Shown: in pieces, positions 19,687 to 31,320 of the stretch
How positions within the stretch are numbered: position 1 is the stretch's first letter
Layout of the letters: the number at the start of each line of letters is the position of its first letter
Origin: Nematopogon swammerdamellus
Taxonomy: Eukaryota > Arthropoda > Insecta > Lepidoptera > Adelidae
Direction: 5' to 3'
DNA: 64,000 nt
Assembly: GCA_946902875.1 (NCBI GenBank)
Contig: OX336339.1
Location: forward strand, 2,722,397 to 2,786,396
Translations under genes and position numbers: made by a program
Notes under the pieces: generated by a model
Databases searched by the model: none
Seen by the model: the letters and a program-made list of their open reading frames with translations, nothing else
What the model was told of the DNA's origin: nothing

Positions 19687-20128
19687 CAGGGTGTTGTAAC
19701 GGCCACTACATTAAAATTAGGAAATTATTATTGGGTAATATTATTTACAAAAAAGTCATATAACTTTTTTCTGAATTCCCTTTAAATAAAAAGTTACAGT
19801 TTTCAAACAAACTAATTGATTTATTTAGTGTAAAAGGATCTAATGTTTTGTTAACGTTCGTAACGTGGGAATGAAAGGCTCGCGGTGAGTGAGCGAGCAG
19901 GGACGAGTGCACGGAGAGAGGAGATGCGCGGCGGTCGCGCGGGGTGAGTTTTTCTATCCCGACCGTTTCCGCGCCAGCACCGCCCTCCACCCGCGCAAAA
20001 GATAAATTTCAAAAATGTATATCTCCAAAACTAGCCACTTTAGAGAAACACTTTATTTACTTTTTTGACTCGGAAAAACATGAGGATTGCGCTGGCGAAA
20101 TTAATTTACTGGCCGTTACAACATCCTG
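19687..20128. mobile_element. TA-flanked MITE (cagggtgtt type) with GC-rich core
   Basis: Ends cagggtgttgtaacggcc / ggccgttacaacatcctg, each flanked by TA. The core 19860-19985 is GC-rich (agtgagcgagcagggacgag). A second copy lies at 31321-31770 in opposite orientation. Intron 4 of the STARD10-like gene. Confidence 0.75.
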
Positions 20129-20332
20129 TAGAATCCTGTAGAATCAGACGACGCATCGCGCCGGTTAGTCGGTCGGTCGTTACGAATTATTTGCTTTATT
20201 ACTTTAGGATATTGATAACAAATTATGTATGTGCTTATGGGGTAGGTACTTATCTATTCAATCAAATACATAATATCGCAATCTGTAGATTTTTGCTATG
20301 GAAAAAGTTAATATTGGATGCGAATGTTACAG

Positions 20333-20734
20333 TGCGTGGATCCAGACGCCAAGCATTCTACCAGCGAGCAGTCTGGCGCAGCCGCGACCTCGTCCAAGCT
20401 GGAGGCAAAATTCGAAGCGGAGACCCACAGTGTTGAAGACCTAGCCGACTTTTCATCCGAATTCAGTGTCGAGGTCGATATCGATCACGTGGAGCCGCTC
20501 GAAACTGTCGGCGAACCAACGAAGAGGAAGGGAAAATTCTACAAGCTCGTGAAAGGAATGCGCATACGAAGGAAGAGTCAAGTGGAAAAAATAGGTCAGA
20601 CCAAGTACGGGAGTACGCTGGAACTGGACAAGATGGAGAAGGAAGGGACCGGGAAGGAAGAGAAGACTGGGAAAGACAAGAAGGATGGCTTCAAGTTCCA
20701 TCGAAGGTTCAGCAGAAGTAAGAAAGGAGATTGA
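20333..20734 (+). CDS. Stard10: STARD10-like protein, terminal exon (basic tail)
   Basis: Residues 250-382. Entered in phase 0 after gcgaatgttacag: CVDPDAKHSTSEQSGAAATS, an acidic stretch (SVEDLADFSSEFSVEVDIDH), then a Lys/Arg-rich tail (KRKGKFYKLVKGMRIRRKSQ .. KFHRRFSRSKKGD) and TGA at 20732-20734. Vertebrate STARD10 ends shortly after its START domain with a short acidic tail, so this roughly 130-residue acidic-then-basic tail is the odd part of the protein. It may bind acidic membrane lipids or carry phosphorylation sites, but no known domain is visible. Confidence 0.9.
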   Translation, partial: CVDPDAKHSTSEQSGAAATSSKLEAKFEAETHSVEDLADFSSEFSVEVDIDHVEPLETVGEPTKRKGKFYKLVKGMRIRRKSQVEKIGQTKYGSTLELDKMEKEGTGKEEKTGKDKKDGFKFHRRFSRSKKGD

Positions 20735-20836
20735 GAGGAGATTTTGCGAACTGTCGTTGGTACGATGGAGGGGATTGGATAGAATATGTCTTTGGATAAG
20801 ATTAAAAATGTTTATTCTGAGTCAACTCAACAATCA

Positions 20837-20842
20837 AATAAA
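20837..20842 (+). terminator. Poly(A) signal of the STARD10-like gene
   Basis: AATAAA about 100 bp after the TGA stop. Confidence 0.6.
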
Positions 20843-21700
20843 ACAGAACAGGTTAAAATTAGATTAATGCTTTAAAGTACATGATAAATTCTGTCTTCCG
20901 AATTGCATTCGCAGTTCTAGATTGGTTTTATATTATCAAAACAATAACTTACAGATGCACAAAATTAGACATACGACTGAGACACGTTTTTAATTCTTCT
21001 TATAAGGTGGGCTTTATTGAAGTATATTTCAATAGTTGGGGTAATTCATTGTATTCATATCGATAAGAAGTTTAACCATACAATCGTAGCTAGGACAATC
21101 TCGAGTACCTACAACAAACAAGCGAGTAGTGACTGGACGAATTCTTAGAAAAATCTAGATTTGAGTGGAAATCAACAAAATTATGTCACGTTGCGGGCGG
21201 GTGGCGCGTGCGGAGCGATTCTTTATCGAGATAATCGCATATTATCGTTAAAAAAACTTGATCATAGTAAAAAATGTGCCGAAGGTAGCAATAATTACGT
21301 TTTACCCAGGTATCAACGAAAGCTGTGATGTCGTCAGATGTAAACTAGTGTAGGTATGAAGTGTGGACGAAGTCCTTGTTGATTTTGCTGATGATTCGTA
21401 ATTAGATGTTGAAAACGGGGCCGTTCATTTGTGCCCCTTTATTTGGATAGGAATTAGGTTGAGATATAAGGAAGAAAGGGCATATCTAATTGCCTCTCTA
21501 AATGCACTCTTGAGATGTCTATGAATGAATGTATTTTTGCCGTGGGTCGCTTCAGTTTTCACAGGTGAATGTGGGCTTCGTGAGCAGTCTTAACAATTTA
21601 TCTTCATGATCTCATGACGGTTCTAAGGAAATAATTTTGGGAAAACCGTGATCATGAATTGATGAGATTGGGACAAAGAGAGATTACATTTATTCAAAAT
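20843..21700. other. Gene-free stretch
   Basis: 3' flank of the STARD10-like gene, AT-rich. I see no ORF with protein-like composition and no member of the repeat families listed here. Confidence 0.5.
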
Positions 21701-21779
21701 CACGATTATGTATGCAAGATCTTGTTAAAGTTATTCAAGATCATGATTCTTGAAGAAAATACATTAAAATAAATATCAA

Positions 21780-21970
21780 AAGGGGCGTTTTCAAAAGTTC
21801 CCAAAACACTTGTGGCATAACCCGGCTGGATGGCAAGGCTTACCCTTTGTATAAAGTATGCCCTTGATTGCGGGACGCCAGTTGCGTCCGCCAGCAGAGG
21901 GCCAAGCCTCTTCAAGAAGCTTTTGGCTTCACTCCTCCACGGATCATAATGGTTTAAGGTCATCATTACG
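21780..21970 (-). mobile_element. LINE-like ORF scrap
   Basis: Minus strand reads HYDPWRSEAKSFLKRLGPLL, then QRVSLAIQPGYATSVLGT, a peptide shape that I associate with the end of lepidopteran reverse-transcriptase ORFs (.. QR.SLAIQRGNAASVLGT ..). Short and without a supporting domain. Confidence 0.45.
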
Positions 21971-22190
21971 ATGGTTCAATCACAGATTATTGTCTGTATG
22001 TTTCAAGTAAGTATATCAAGATTGTAATGAATTAAGTTAATTCAAGTACACAAGATGTTTTGAAATGATTCAAGATCACGATGGTTTAAAGTTATTCAAG
22101 ATTAGGATGGTTTATATAGATAATCAATATCATAAGGTTTGACTGCGATAGGGAGGAGGTATTTTTCGTCCGGATCAAAGAAGTCGGTGG

Positions 22191-22572
22191 TTAAGACGAG
22201 ACGGAAGTTAACTTTCTCCATACAAAATCGTCTTTCAGATCAGATTTTAACAATTATTTTTTTGTTCTGTCTAATCTACGTTTATGTCTTTTTATTTTTT
22301 TTATTCTAAACTGATGACTCAATAGAGCTTAATGAACTTCATGACATCAAAAAATAAAACATTCAAATTTTTTCGGTCGAAATACAAATTTTTAACTCCG
22401 GTGTTGTAGGTATATTTCATCCAAACAAAAAAGTGACAGGAACGTAGATTGGACTGTCCTGACAAGAATAACAATTTGTAAAAATAAAATTAAAAATTAT
22501 TTTAGGGGGCTAGAAAACATAAATGCCGAAAGACGATTTTGTATGGAGAAATTTAACTTCCGTCTCGACTTA
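22191..22572. mobile_element. MITE with ttaagacgagacggaagtt ends
   Basis: ttaagacgagacggaagtta and ctccatacaaaatcgtcttt on the left are mirrored by aaagacgattttgtatggag and aacttccgtctcgacttaa on the right. Non-coding, 382 bp. Confidence 0.75.
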
Positions 22573-22724
22573 ATGGTCGTTGTGTTTGAGTGTAGAGAAA
22601 CGTTGTTTAATGTATGTAGAGCTTGTTAAATTTGTTCACATTGATGAAGTATATTCGTTTCGTTGGTCGAAATGTTGATAGATTAATAAATTACTGAGAG
22701 GGCTGTTAAAATATTACGTTATCT

Positions 22725-23018
22725 CCACAGAGCATCAAATGCGCGCGCCGCCCCTCCTAGAGGTGCCCTGAGAGCGATTTCCCTACAACGCCGTTGAAGC
22801 CTGTGGGCGTGGCCTATGACTTACATATGTGTGTTGTGCGTGTGCATTTGTTTTGTGCGTGTGCCTAACTTGCTCCTCTTTGTGTGTAGTGTCGATACTA
22901 GCACACACACACACATACGAAGCGCTAGCAGCACTGCGTGTAGTTTTTGGGTTTCAAATATTAGCGCTTACGGCGTCTCTAGTAGGGGCGCGCGCGGTAG
23001 ATATTTGATGCTCTGTGG
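22725..23018. mobile_element. MITE with ccacagagcatcaaat ends
   Basis: Ends ccacagagcatcaaat / atttgatgctctgtgg, with GC-rich subterminal blocks (gcgcgcgccgcccctcc, ggggcgcgcgcgg). A 66-bp derivative with the same ends is at 23347-23412. Confidence 0.75.
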
Positions 23019-23346
23019 TTATTTCCCTAGTTGAGGTCTGTGATTCCTCGACTTTCTTTTGTAACATTAATCTCGGAATGAGAATTGATTTTGAAGGAAT
23101 AGTTAAAATAATTAGTGAACTCCCTTCTGAGATGAATATAATATTCTAACCAGTTGTGTGATTAAGACTTTCTGTAGCTATTTCATTTTTTGCCGTTATA
23201 CGCTCTCTCTATCTCTCTCTCTCTGTGTGTGTCTCAAGCTTTATTAATTTAAGTTATTTGTAGGTACTTATTTACTGTAAAAAACTCATTAAAAAAATAA
23301 ATAAACAATTTTATGCGCATTGCAAAATTGCTTCCTGTGATTACAG

Positions 23347-23412
23347 CACAGAGCATCAAATACCTACCGCCCGCGCGCGTAGGGGCGGGCGCGCGCATTT
23401 CATGCTCTGTGG
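23347..23412. mobile_element. Miniature derivative of the cacagagcatc MITE
   Basis: cacagagcatcaaat and the mirror atttcatgctctgtg enclose a GC-rich palindromic core (cgcccgcgcgcgtaggggcg). Almost only the termini remain. Confidence 0.7.
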
Positions 23413-23510
23413 ATTAAAGCAACATTCAATTTCAAATTACAAGGCATTTCTTTTCATTAGTTAAAAAATAATTATTAAATTTTGCTTTTATATAATTTTG
23501 CTCATTTTGA

Positions 23511-23928
23511 GCGGCGAGTGGCCGAGTGGGTTGGGTATGGTTTGGGCATCGGCTTCTCATGCGACAGGTCCGAGGTTCGAATCCGGTCGGCGTATACTAA
23601 TGAGTTTTTTCAGACGATAAAATTTACATGCATAACCTACACCTGCTGCTTCACCGTTCGGAACCGGTGTAAAACTGTAGGTCCCTTCCCTTACCCCTTA
23701 CTAGGTGGTAGGCTCGAATTGTAGCCGACTGGGTTGGTACCACCGTACTGGATGTAAGGTGGCCGCATAGCAGCCTCGGCTGTGCTCTCGTCTAGTCCAG
23801 TATAGCCAGCAATCCAGGGGAAATCTCCGGTATGGCACCTAACTTCTCGGAGGTGATATTGGCTAGTCGCAGCATGTGCTTTGGCCCCTCCGACTCAGCC
23901 ACCCATACCGGACTACATTAAAAAAAAA
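23511..23928 (+). mobile_element. SINE family 1, full length
   Basis: Head gcggcgagtggccgagtggg with a short internal duplication (ttgggtatggtttgggcat), B-box ggttcgaatccgg, central domain taggtcccttcccttacccc ttactaggtggtaggct, body, tail gactcagccacccatacc and A-run. Confidence 0.87.
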
Positions 23929-24616
23929 TTGGTTGTCTGTAAAGTCGCTTTACGGACGATAGTTTTACGTGATAACGTCATAAAGTGGTAAGACTACTGG
24001 GAACTTCTGCTGCCCTCGTACTTTAGAACCAGAGAGATAAATGTGTACAAGCAGAGACGCTTGGGCCGATTGTGCCTCTCTATCGCTCGTTACGCGCTCT
24101 CGCTTGCACACACAGGCTCAGATGGAACGTGACACTTTTTCGTGCGTGCAGCCGGTGTTCATCAATTTATAAGACGTGACGTTATCACGTCAAAAAAACC
24201 TGCTCTGTAACAACTTTCTGAGTAGTTTATTGAACTGTAGTTCAAGTTAATTCTTTTGGATCACACTTCTGATGGCGGCGTTACAATTAATTTTTATTAT
24301 AAAATGTTTCTCTTACCTTTCGAATTGGTTTTGAGCTCTCTTGTACCTGCTCCGGTGGGATCTCTATGCTCAATTTTGAGTAGAAAAAAAAAAACTTCTG
24401 ACTTATTTACCTAATTAACTTGTATACATTGATATAATATCTCCTATTTGCTGTGTTCATATTAACAGTTTTTTCTATTTTAACTAATACTTACTTTATA
24501 TTCTAATGTAACTAAAAAGATACCCACTTACATGTATTTGTTTTTTTATTTTATACTATTTACTAAATATAAATGTATAATCTTAAGTCTAAATAGTATT
24601 TAGACTTTAAATTATA

Positions 24617-24865
24617 CACGGTGTTGCAGTTGCCCCCGTAATATTTTTAACTGACATAAGGGGGTTATTCTATAAGTGAAAGTAAACAACTTCTGTGAAG
24701 AAAAAAAAATTTTTGAAACAAAAAAAAAATATTTTTTCCATACAAATTTTAATTAATTACCTATTCTCAAAGTGTATGGAGTTACAACAAATAAAAAAGT
24801 CGTAGAACAACAGTTGTTCTATTTCACCCCCTTTCGGGTTTAACGGTTGGGGTTGCAACACCGTG
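24617..24865. mobile_element. TA-flanked MITE (cacggtgttgca type)
   Basis: cacggtgttgcagttgcccc at the left, ggggttgcaacaccgtg at the right, each with TA outside. 249 bp, A-rich inside, no ORF. Confidence 0.7.
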
Positions 24866-24935
24866 TATAATAAGCAGAAATTGTGTTAAGTGCTGAAAAA
24901 ATGCAAAAGGAACATTTTAGTCCGTATTAGATTTT

Positions 24936-24982
24936 TTTAGGTTTCCGTACCCCGTACGGGACCCTATTACTAAGCCTACGTC

Positions 24983-25017
<35 letters not shown>

Positions 25018-25525
25018 CGTCCGTCCGATGGCTGTATCTTTGGAACTGTAATATCTAGCCGGCTGAATAATGTGTGTTATTTTGGCGGATATAACAACAA
25101 ATAATAAAAAATTGAAAAAGTGAAAAATTTAGCGGGACCCCCATACAAGAAACGTGTTTTTTCGACGTTATTTAGGGTTCCGTATTCGTCATACGGGACC
25201 CTATTACTAAGCCTACGTCCTCTGTTTGTCTGTCTGTCTGTCCGTCTGTCTGTCCGAGGGCTGTATCTCTTGAACCGTTGAAATTTTCACAGAATAAGTG
25301 TTATTATGGCCGATATAACAACAAATAATAAAAATAAGAAAAAGTAAAAAATTCACGGGGTCCCTATACAAGAAACTGAAAAGTGTATGCGCGCCCTCTA
25401 CCGAAAAGAGTATGAAGATTTTAAATAATACATAAATGGCGTGAGTGGCGTTGACCATGACATGGCGATACGGAACCCTCGGTGCGCCAGTTCGACTCGC
25501 ACTTGGCCGGTTTTTCGACATAGTG
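24936..25525 (+). mobile_element. Two family E repeats in tandem
   Basis: The first starts taggtttccgtaccccgtac and is cut at about 25165. The second runs from agggttccgtattcgtcata through the gtctgtctgt run and atggcgtgagtggcgttgac to agttcgactcgcacttggcc ggtttt at 25519. Confidence 0.75.
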
Positions 25526-25635
25526 GTCGAAAAATGTTGTCCCAAAAAAAATGTCTTATTGTTTAAGTTCAGATACGAAGTTACCCCTTCCAGTATTGAA
25601 ATCTTATTTGGGACATGGTGCCACTGAGCTGCCAA

Positions 25636-25960
25636 CCTTGGTAGCTCAGTGGCGCGGTCGGTTGACTGTCGGTCGTGATCATAAGCACACCTGGGCGCGG
25701 TCAGTAGTTGGATAGGTGACCACTCGACTTACGACTTACTAGGTGGTAGGGTTTAACCCGCCCGGGTTGCTACCACCGCACTGAATGAAAGGTCGGTTAA
25801 AACGGCTCTAGGTAAATAGTTCGCGTTTTCCGTCCAGTTCAGTGTAGCCGACACGACCGCAGGGAAGCACTGACATGTCACCTAGTAATAGTAAGGTGTT
25901 ATGGGTTTACAATACGGATGTAGTGATGTAGCCAGTCGTGTCAGTAACTATATAAAAAAA
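25636..25960 (+). mobile_element. SINE family 2 with tRNA/5S head
   Basis: ttggtagctcagtggcgcgg (A-box), ataagcacacctgggcgcgg tcagtagttgg (5S-like). The segment between 5S part and central domain is shortened. Then ttactaggtggtagggttta, body and tail. Confidence 0.87.
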
Positions 25961-26232
25961 ACATTAAATGTGAAACTCATTTTTAGTATTTTAAATTTGA
26001 TTTTCCTTCAGTAGCGTTCTCTTGAAATGCACTAACAGTATAGAAAACTAAGACTTAGTATTGAATAGAAAAAAATTTTCGCTAACTCTGTTGTTATGTA
26101 CGAGTTTTATATACAGTAGTGTTGCACCACCGTTCTATTGTTCAATAAATTATGTGATTAAACAAATTTGTTATATGTATATTCATGTTTGAGCTTATAA
26201 GATGGTTCGACGACAATCGAGTATTCGGCTTA

Positions 26233-26440
26233 GAGTCCTGCGCTCGCCGAGCGCTCAGAGTCCTGCGCTCGCGGAGCGCTCAGAGTCCCTGCGCTCGCGG
26301 AGCGCTCTGAGTCCTGCGCTCGCGGAGCGCTCAGAGTCCTGCGCTCGCCGATAGCTCAGAGTCCTGCGCTCGCCGAGCGCTCAGAGTCCTGCGCTCGCGG
26401 AGCGCTCAGAGTCCTGCGCTCGCGGATCGCTCGCGGATCT
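26233..26440 (+). repeat. 25-bp GC-rich minisatellite, about 8 units
   Basis: gagtcctgcgctcgc repeats every 25 bp (26233, 26258 and on), alternating cgagcgctca and ggagcgctca. Each unit contains the palindrome-like gcgctc..gagcgc. Confidence 0.88.
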
Positions 26441-26599
26441 GAGCGATTTTCTCGCTGTAGTGGAAGAGTACAATGCAGTAAGGTGACATTCAATTTTCAT
26501 TCAAAGTTTAAACAATTTAATTATGTGCCTTTCATTTTCATCTTTCACAATGTGTATTTCATTATCCTAATAATTTGCTTAATTTACAATAGTACTTGC

Positions 26600-26655
26600 A
26601 GCATAACACCGACTACTCTGCTTACCCCGATTGTCGGGATACAGCGTGTGGTGTG
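26600..26655 (-). mobile_element. Family C repeat, 5' scrap
   Basis: Complement of the family C start: cataacaccgactactctgc, ttaccccgattgtcgggata, cagcgtgtggtgtg. Confidence 0.65.
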
Positions 26656-26861
26656 TACTCAATCAATTAACTTCGTGAGTCCTGTCCTGTCACCTATAAA
26701 TTGCTCGGTTGGATGTATCGGATAAACTGAAAAGTCGCAATTAGCGAAATCATGTTAAAATAATTTCTATTGCGGTTAAAATATTTGTATATATAAAAAA
26801 GCATTACCAAAAGTGTATTCTTTTATTTTATCAACACAACCCTAATTATATTTTGCACTAG

Positions 26862-27212
26862 CTGTTGCCCGCGGCTTCGCTCGCGTGAAATTCGTACTTG
26901 AAAAGAAAAAAGTGAGTAAGCACGCTACCATCCTTTATTATTTCGGCGCGCGGAACAACTCGGTTTATATGAGAGCCACATCTTAGCGAAATCGATCTGA
27001 ATTTTATTTAGCATATCCTGGGGAGGAGGGGTGAGGGAAGTAAGGGATGAGGGGCGGTGGTAGTAAGGGAGGTATGGAGAGAGGAAGAGGAAGAGGGAGG
27101 GGAGAGGGAGAGAATGTGAGAGAAAAGATCGTTTATTATCATATTTGAGTTTAAATCGGATTTCCGGTAAAATTGAGTCTACAGCGAGCGAAGCCGCAGG
27201 CAAAATCTAGTT
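26862..27212. mobile_element. Family D-derived element with inverted ends
   Basis: Starts actagctgttgcccgcggct tcgctcgcg and ends with the inverse cgagcgaagccgcaggcaaa atctag. Contains gagccacatcttagcg and a purine-rich block (27027-27125). Terminal symmetry resembles the fold-back element at 5972. Confidence 0.65.
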
Positions 27213-27244
27213 TTCCATAAGGTAAAGTTAAACCATTCATTTTT

Positions 27245-27500
27245 TTATATTTTTTTTATGGATACTGACACGGTTGGCTACATCACCTACAACATCCGTG
27301 ATGTCAGCCCATAACACCGGGTGAACTTGGTGCCACGTCAGCCTTCCCTTCGGTCGTGCCGGCTACACTGAACTGGACGGAAACACAAACTATTTACATA
27401 GCCGTTTCGACCGACCTTTCATTCAGTGCGGTGGTACCAATCCGTGCGGGTTAAACCCTACCACCTAGTAATATCAGAAGGGAGTCATATAACATGCTGC
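27245..27500 (-). mobile_element. SINE family 2, head truncated
   Basis: Plus strand: ttttttatggatactgacac, ccgtgatgtcagcccataac, body, aaccctaccacctagtaata. Lost before the head. Confidence 0.82.
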
Positions 27501-27644
27501 CAATTGCAGCAGGCCAGTATCCACAAACAGCACCCGTTCACGAGCATCACGCTATAGGGCCAGACATCGCCTCCCTCAGCCATATTTGAGGGTGAGAGGC
27601 GACCCGGACCAAGCGTCACCGCAGAGCGGCAACACGACATTAAT

Positions 27645-28042
27645 TTATAGGGTTCCGTATACCGTACGGGACCATATTACTAAGCCTACGCCGTCTGCCT
27701 GCCTGTCTGTCTGTCTGTCTGTCCGTCCGTCTGTCTGTCTGTCTGTCCGAGGGCTGTACCACTTGAACCGTAATAGGTAGCCCGTTGAAATTTTCACAGA
27801 ATATGTGTTATTGTGGCCGATATAACAAAAAATAATAAAAAATTTAAAAAAATAAAAAAATCACGGGAGTTCCCATAGAAGAAACCAATAAATAGAGTGT
27901 GAACCATTTTAACTAATCATGACATTTATCTAATAGAAACATTTCATAACACGCCATAGATGGCGTGAGTGGCGCTAACCATGACATAGCGCTAAGGAAC
28001 CCTCGGTGCGCGAGTTCGACGCGCACTTGGCCGGTTTTTTAC
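27645..28042 (+). mobile_element. Family E repeat, full length
   Basis: From tagggttccgtataccgtac through the gtctgtctgt run, agcccgttgaaattttcaca and gatggcgtgagtggcgctaa to ttcgacgcgcacttggccgg ttttt. Confidence 0.75.
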
Positions 28043-28044
28043 GA

Positions 28045-28440
28045 TTCTTGTGCACATTTTGTTTTAAACTATTGCTTCAGTCACACATTCCTATAACTTA
28101 TTCGGTCTGTAACCACTGCCTGCATGTACTGAAGCGATCAGTTGCATAAACAATTGTCAGATCTATAAAAAGAACCGTCTCGAATGTCGTGTGACCAATA
28201 CAATGATGTGTGAACGCACAGTCATGGATGATGATGGTGAAAAATTCTATTAGACAGCTATAATGAATGAAAATTCAAATATTTGTTCAGCAACTTGTAA
28301 TATTGTGATTAAATAAATAAACAGGAATGAGTTTAAATACGGTAAGCTATAAAATCGTCTCGTGTCATCAGGTGGGAGGAAAACGAGGAGAAATAATCAT
28401 ATAATAACAGTTTATTAGATGAAAAAAGTAAACACGGTAC
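28045..28440. other. Gene-free stretch
   Basis: No coding signal and no member of the listed repeat families seen. Confidence 0.45.
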
Positions 28441-28453
28441 AATTATCTATCTA

Positions 28454-28790
28454 TACATTTTTTTTTTTGGAAACTGAAACGGTTGGCTACCTACATCACC
28501 TACAACATCCGTGATGTCAGGCCATAACACCGGGTGAACTTGGTGCCATGTCAGTGCTTCCCTTCATTTCATGTCGGCTACACTGAACTGGACGGAAAAC
28601 ACAAACTATTTACATAGCCGTTTCGACCGGCCTTTCATTCAGTGCGGTGGTACCAACCCGGGCGGGTTAAACCCTACCACCTAGTAATATAAGAAGGGAG
28701 TCATATCCCTTAGTCGCCTTTTACGACATACACGGGGAGAGATGCAGTGGGGCTATTCTTGTAAGTACCGGCCCCACACGTTACCTACAA
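28454..28790 (-). mobile_element. SINE family 2 with head C
   Basis: Plus strand: ttttttggaaactgaaacgg, tail, body, aaccctaccacctagtaata, then head C complement (cttagtcgccttttacgaca, tgcagtggggctattcttgt, aagtaccggccccacacg). Confidence 0.83.
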
Positions 28791-29002
28791 GATACAATCG
28801 TAAATGCAAAAAAACCTGTACATTGAATATATTCGAAAAAAGGGACAGTGGTATATCCCGGAATAACAAAATAAATATGAAAAATTAAACAAACATAAAA
28901 TCAATATAAAAATTATTTGATTAATGGAACACAAGAAAAAAATTAAAATTTAAAGTTGATGCTATGTGCACTCGATGTCATTGGTGCAATTTATGTTTCT
29001 GT

Positions 29003-29965
29003 TGCCCCCGCTTCGCTCGCGTGAAATTCGTATTTCAAAGGAAGAAAGTAAGTAACTAAAGGCGGGGCCGAAGGCGGATTTGTGTTCACGTAAACGATAT
29101 TCTTTCTCGATGAAAACAACCACGGGCGAGGCCGAAGGCCGAGCTGTACCTATTCTGGAAGACCGTAAACCTTCTTGAAGAAAGTTAGCAACTAAAGCGA
29201 GGCCGAAGGCCGAGCTACGTTCAGAAAACGTAAGGGCAAATCCGAAGGCCGAGCTTCGTTCAGGAAGAAGCTAAATCTTTTCGAAGAAAGTAAGTAACGA
29301 AAGCCGAAGGCCGAGCTGTATTCTGAAAGACGACAAACCTTCTCGAATTAAAGTATATGGTAAACGATATTCTTCACGAACAAATTTAACTAATGGCGAC
29401 GCCGCCGAAGGCGCAACTTCGTATAGCCAAACCATAATATACTTTCTCATACAAAGTAACTAAGAACGATGCCGAAGGCTGAACTACGTTCAGGTAAACA
29501 ATGAACCTTCTCGAAGGAAGTATGTGACTAAGGGTGAGGCTAAAGGCCGAGCTACGTTCGAGTAAAGGATATTCTATCGAAGAAAACAAGTCGTTAAGGG
29601 AAAGGCCCGATGGCGGAAGAGGGTTTATCGTACCTGAACGGCCGGCCTTCGGCCTCGCACTTAGTTGCTAATTTTCTTCGAGAAGGTATATAGTCTTCCT
29701 GAACGCAGGTCGGCCTTCGGCCTCACCCTTAGTTACTGACTTTCTTTGAGAACGTTTGTCGTCTTACAGAATACAGCTCGGCCTTCGGCCTCGCCCTTAG
29801 TTACTTACTTTTTTCAGGAAGGTTTATATTATTCCTGAATGCAGCTCGACCTTTGGTCTCCTCGCGCTTAGTTACTTACTTTCGTCGAGATTGTCTATCG
29901 TCTTCCTGAACGGAGCTCGCCCTTCGGCCTCGCCCTTAGTTATTTACTTTATTTGAAAAGGTTTA
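29003..29965. mobile_element. Fold-back element related to 5972-6643
   Basis: Starts cccccgcttcgctcgcgtga aattcg. The left half has many gaggccgaaggccgagct units; from 29640 the right half has the inverse (cggccttcggcctcgc, agttacttactttcttc). More diverged than the 5972 copy. Confidence 0.7.
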
Positions 29966-30242
29966 CCGTTAACGTTCAGGGCCGACCGATCGCGATCGCA
30001 GTGAGGACCTGACCTAACCTATATTTGTTTCACAGATTATACTTGCTCACTCATCACATCAGCCAGCACGCAATCCAAAGGAAGCCTTCCTCATGTCAGT
30101 GCTATCTATTAACACTACTGTTAGGGCTCCGTAGTAAAAAGAGGGGCCCTCAGTTTCGATACTATGTCTGTCTGTCCGCCAGTGTGTCAGAGGCCTTTAT
30201 TTCATAAACAAAATGAGTTGTATATAAGCTTGAAATTTACAT

Positions 30243-30600
30243 AATAAATGTATTGATTTTAGGTTTCCGTTACCAGTACGGAAGCCTATTTCTGTCTGTC
30301 CTACTGCTGTAACTTTAGAACCGCAATAGCTAGCCGGTTGAAATTATCACCATAATATGGCGTATATAACAACAAATAATAAAAAATATAAAAAAAACGG
30401 ATCTACGGAACCCTCCGTGCGCGAGTAAAACTCACACTTGACCAATTTTTTTTTAATCAGTTAACATTGTCCATTTACTTAGGTACCTATGCATGTAGTA
30501 TTAATTTCGAGGACATAAAAAATAAATAGTAATTGTTTATATAGCTGAACTACGGAGCCCTCGGTGCGCGAGCCAAACTCGCACTTGGCCGGTTTTTGCC
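30243..30600 (+). mobile_element. Family E fragments
   Basis: taggtttccgttaccagtac .. ctaccgg-type start at 30243 and agctagccggttgaaattat. Two separate family E ends follow: gcgagtaaaactcacacttg at 30420 and gcgagccaaactcgcacttg gccggtttt at 30566. Confidence 0.6.
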
Positions 30601-30870
30601 TTACCTAGGTCTCCATCATCATGTTTGCTCATTGGCGACAAAGTAACAATTCACACATCTCGTCTTGTCGTAACCTTACTGGCGTACTATCAAGATACGT
30701 TAGAAGACTCGAAAGAACAAATTGATGAAACCTTACCGGTTTTTCCTCATCTCATTTCATTTTCCGCCATGTATTGCAAACCTTTGTACTAATATTATTA
30801 TATACTATACAGTCCGCGCGCGAGCTCAGAGGAATCGATGGCTGTGGAAATTGATTTATTATAGAACTAG

Positions 30871-31170
30871 GTTTTGCCCGCGGCTTCGCGCGCGTGAAAT
30901 TCGTATTTAAAAAGAAGAAAGTAAGTAAGCCCGCTACCGTACCTTTATTTTGGCGCGCGGAACAATTCGGTTTGTATGAGTGCCACATCTTAGCGTAACC
31001 GGAACTGAATTTTATTTAGCCTCTCCTGTGTCCCGTATAGTAAAATTGTGCTAAGTTTCATCGAATTCGGATGATCGGTTTAAGAGTTATGGAGGAACAT
31101 ACATACATACATACAGAAAATATTTCAAAAATTTGTTTTAGTGTCATACATAGAGTCTACAAACTCCCGC
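30871..31170 (+). mobile_element. Family D repeat
   Basis: ggttttgcccgcggcttcgc, ggcgcgcggaacaattcggt, gagttatggaggaacatac with a catac run, catagagtctacaaac. The 3' tail is missing. Confidence 0.75.
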
Positions 31171-31320
31171 CAGATGGGACGACGACATCAAGTACGTACA
31201 CTAGGTTATTTCTATGACGTCAACGGAAAGCAGTGGTTCCGCACCGCCGAAGGCCGGAAGGGCTGGAGGAAAATTGGAGAGGCGTATGTCCAGCTTACAC
31301 GCTGACCGACTCACTCTATA

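Noticed and set aside
19860..19985. GC-rich block in STARD10 intron 4 as an internal promoter
   Set aside because: It lies inside a TA-flanked MITE whose second copy (31321-31770) has the same GC-rich core, so it belongs to the element.
30752..30988. Frames in family D repeats, here and at several other copies (35726, 56633, 62239)
   Set aside because: Similar peptides (for example ..KPNCSARR.. and RVKPRAK) recur because the repeat recurs; lengths and stops differ between copies, so no conserved protein is indicated.
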